From the NCBI GenBank assembly GCA_025642075.2, contig JAODUO010000561.1, positions 224,169 to 288,168 of the forward strand: 64,000 bases of DNA. The letters run 5' to 3'. Below the pieces are notes generated by a model that was not told the DNA's origin, searched no databases, and saw only the letters and a list, made by a program, of their open reading frames with translations. Origin of the DNA: Ridgeia piscesae (lineage: Eukaryota > Annelida > Polychaeta > Sabellida > Siboglinidae). Of the stretch, positions 62,964-64,000 are shown piece by piece. The translations under genes and the position numbers were made by a program. Position 1 is the first letter of the stretch, and every line of letters begins with the position of its first letter.

Positions 62964-63418
62964 TCACAAAAAGATGAACCAGTACATGACGCTGGACGTG
63001 ATTGGCATGTTCACAAGTCCAAGCTCCTCAGCCAGATGTACTGATGCCAGAACAAAGGTCGTCCCATACAAGACGCAACACAGCCCAGACATGGCGGCCA
63101 GACCCACGTAATGCTTGACGAATGAAAAAAAACAGTACACGACACCATTGGCAAGCGTCGCTGACTGGTAAATGTGTTTATTTTTTACAAAGTCCATGTC
63201 CGCAAAACAGCCGATTAAGACGCGGGAAACACCACCGCAAATACCCAACAGGGAGAGCAGAAATCCGGCATTGAACATGGAATTACCAATATCGGTGGCA
63301 TGCGAAAAAAGCACCGTTACGCAGCTAGAATAGCCACCCTCAGAACTAGGCAGTGTCAATGGGTAAATGTACGGAGCGGATTCTTCAGTATGTTCCATTG
63401 AATAGATGGTTTTCCCGT
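62964..63418 (-). CDS. SLC16-like (monocarboxylate transporter) exon, partial
   Basis: A single exon encodes the start of the second half of an MFS transporter: a linker with KTIYSMEHTEE, then FNAGFLLSLLGICGGVSRVL and IGCFADM (transmembrane segment plus the G-x-x-x-D loop motif), then segments through LYGTTFVLASVHLAEELGL. A likely acceptor is GATACAG at 63419. The frame runs to a TGA at 62964, but the family pattern stops at EELGL, where CTT|GTGAAC could be a donor. Earlier exons lie beyond the window or unrecognised upstream. No later exon was found, so it may be a truncated copy or pseudogene. Confidence 0.6.
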
Positions 63419-64000
63419 CTGTATCTTGTTGGGTCTACATTTGTATATTTCACACAGCAAACAGGAGGCCACAACATCTACGTATTGATGGTTACTGCGC
63501 ACAGGCGGTAGCGCGTTACCCAGTCGATGTCAGTACTTCCAATAATGTTTATTGGAGACAGAGGCTTTGCCTCAGCCATATTTTATATTCATATATACAT
63601 ATGTATTTACTCATTATGAGAACGTGTTCATGTTTATTTGTAAGTTTACCTAAACATACGTTCTCACTGTACTTTACAATCTAGCCTTGCATAAGTTGAT
63701 GTCAAACATATATTTTAAATTTACGAGTTAACACATTAAGTATCATTATCATTTCAACTTGACTCTTAGTGCCAAGTTATCAATATCATTCATTCTCCAG
63801 ATCATAGTTATTATTACGTGTTGAATTGTCATGTTATTTTTAATTGTCTACCTTTCATATTGTATTCTCTATTTATTAATTATTAATATTATCAGTTATG
63901 TATGTCTTGAAATATAAGCTAAATTTTCTATACATGATTTTGTCTACATTTAATGCAGTTAAATATACTGTACGTTCACATTGTACTTTACAAACTAGCC
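63419..64000. other. Window end, no feature recognised
   Basis: AT-rich sequence upstream of the SLC16-like exon on the minus strand. No further exon of that gene, RNA gene or repeat is supported. Confidence 0.4.

Overview
This window is animal genomic DNA, AT-rich with long introns, and not prokaryotic. It carries three spliced protein genes, reconstructed by eye from ORF fragments joined at AG/GT splice sites with matching phase, plus one exon of a fourth gene. The gene set (a ciliary nephrocystin, a mitochondrial carrier, a TMEM72-like protein, a monocarboxylate-transporter-like exon), the SINE/LINE relics and the many minisatellites suggest a bilaterian invertebrate, perhaps a lophotrochozoan such as a mollusc. 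The species cannot be fixed from the sequence alone.

Layout. (1) 496-19814, plus strand: a five-exon SLC25 carrier of the SLC25A29/A45/A47/A48 group (317 aa). Its introns hold a SINE, minisatellites, TA runs and a LINE endonuclease relic. (2) 19815-25327: intergenic, tail to tail, with no gene recognised. (3) 25328-56087, minus strand: a complete nephrocystin-1 gene (NPHP1) in 27 coding exons (729 aa). It has an N-terminal coiled coil, acidic runs on both sides of an SH3 domain, and the conserved C-terminal nephrocystin region. (4) 56088-58097: a head-to-head intergenic interval containing a MITE-like element whose two arms each carry an NRF1-type palindrome. (5) 58098-61291, plus strand: a five-exon, four-transmembrane TMEM72-like gene (278 aa). 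(6) 62203-62690: a compound tetranucleotide array. (7) about 62964-63418, minus strand: one exon of an SLC16-like transporter.

The most unusual feature is in the 3' half of NPHP1, where five introns carry minisatellite arrays totalling about 7 kb. Four of the arrays run up to or into a splice site. The array at 35651-38200 is about 50 copies of a 51-bp unit that contains the 3' splice site and first codons of NPHP1 exon 21. The unit is a multiple of three and has no stop in the exon frame, so use of an upstream acceptor copy would keep the reading frame and add 17 residues per copy. The long ORFs over these arrays on either strand are by-products of repeat periodicity and are not annotated as genes.
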